This document shows, piece by piece, positions 63,464 to 64,000 of a DNA stretch of 64,000 nucleotides. The translations under genes were made by a program, and so were the position numbers. Within the stretch, counting starts at the first letter, position 1. Each line of letters starts with the position of its first letter. Below the pieces are notes generated by a model. That model searched no databases. It had not been told where the DNA came from and saw only the letters and a program-made list of their open reading frames with translations. This stretch comes from Mactromeris polynyma (taxonomy: Eukaryota; Mollusca; Bivalvia; Venerida; Mactridae): assembly GCA_032209605.1 (NCBI GenBank), contig JASFXZ010000002.1, forward strand, positions 58,034,431 to 58,098,430, read 5' to 3'.

Positions 63464-64000
63464 CTATATACAATACATAAAGACAGAATCACTGACAAAT
63501 ATATAATACAGATTATATGCACTTCAATAAATCATCATCCTAGAAACCGAGTCTTGTAGAACGTTGATGTAAAACAACTTATTATTTTACACCAAGGATA
63601 AATATTAACACAAAAAACAATTAATAGAACCAGGAAATATATATTGCATCCAACAAGTACCAAATGCCATAAGGAACATAATTGCTTAAAGGTATAGTGC
63701 TGTTAGATGGACCGCAAGCAGGTGCATGAATTTTTAAGACTGATCCATGTCAATTTAGGAAAGTACATGTACATTCTCTTGTGCATAAAAGTTTAACTGC
63801 TGTTTGGTTTACTTTTCTATCAAAACACAACCACAGCTTTTTCTCCTTCAAGCTTACAGACAAAGCTGAACATTTCAATACACCTATTCTGAAATAAAAT
63901 GGTCAGATAATATATTCATGCGTTTGAAGTTAATAAAACCACACTATGATAAAATGTGAACTGCATAAAATGCCATCGCGGCAGGTTATACCCTTCCATG
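63464..64000 (-). other. WDPCP intron, to window edge
   Basis: AT-rich DNA upstream of the first visible WDPCP exon. No further exon could be placed. The WD-repeat exons must lie beyond 64000. Confidence 0.5.

Overview
This window looks like nuclear DNA of a marine invertebrate, most likely a bivalve mollusc. It is AT-rich and intron-rich, with GT-AG exons, many tRNA-derived SINEs and decayed DNA transposons. Its central genes belong to the secreted 'short-chain collagen C4-like' family, which is expanded in bivalves. There are no operons, CRISPR arrays or prokaryotic features.

Layout. (1) 211-10332, plus strand: the 3' part of a CMGC-type (DYRK/CLK-like) protein kinase gene. Seven exons carry the kinase domain from the hinge to its C-terminal end, and one 2.7-kb terminal exon encodes a disordered tail of about 890 residues. 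(2) 10333-14084: 3' UTR and intergenic DNA with two MITEs and a broken Tc1 transposase fragment. (3) About 14085-44500: a tandemly triplicated unit of 7-8 kb. Each unit begins with, or is preceded by, a mariner-like remnant and carries a four-exon gene for a small secreted short-chain collagen C4-like protein. Copy A (14805-19216) and copy C (38199-42733) are intact. Copy B (30618-35216) is a pseudogene with a lost start codon and two nonsense mutations. (4) 44564-47060, minus strand: LIN52 (DREAM/MuvB subunit), complete except for its first exon. (5) 51642-63463, minus strand: the C-terminal 418 codons of WDPCP (Fritz, planar cell polarity and ciliogenesis), running off the right edge.

The most informative structure is the junction near 26479-26488. 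A truncated piece of LIN52 (intron plus partial exon, about 26090-26478) is joined to a truncated piece of the kinase gene (about 26489-28788), and that piece runs into the second collagen-C4 unit. Both sources lie at the two ends of the cluster. This is what a tandem duplication of one block spanning [kinase intron ... C4-like gene ... LIN52 exon] would leave, so the breakpoint itself appears to be preserved. Later indels and insertions include a 993-bp PIF/Harbinger-like element in unit B and a 3.2-kb transposon of unclear class downstream of copy A.

The kinase, C4-like, LIN52 and WDPCP genes are not an obvious functional cluster. One coincidence is worth noting: LIN52 keeps the serine in the Arg-Ala-Ser-Pro context that DYRK1A phosphorylates in mammals, and the other conserved gene here is a DYRK-like kinase. 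I found no convincing new molecular system; the novelty lies in the duplication history and the mobile elements.
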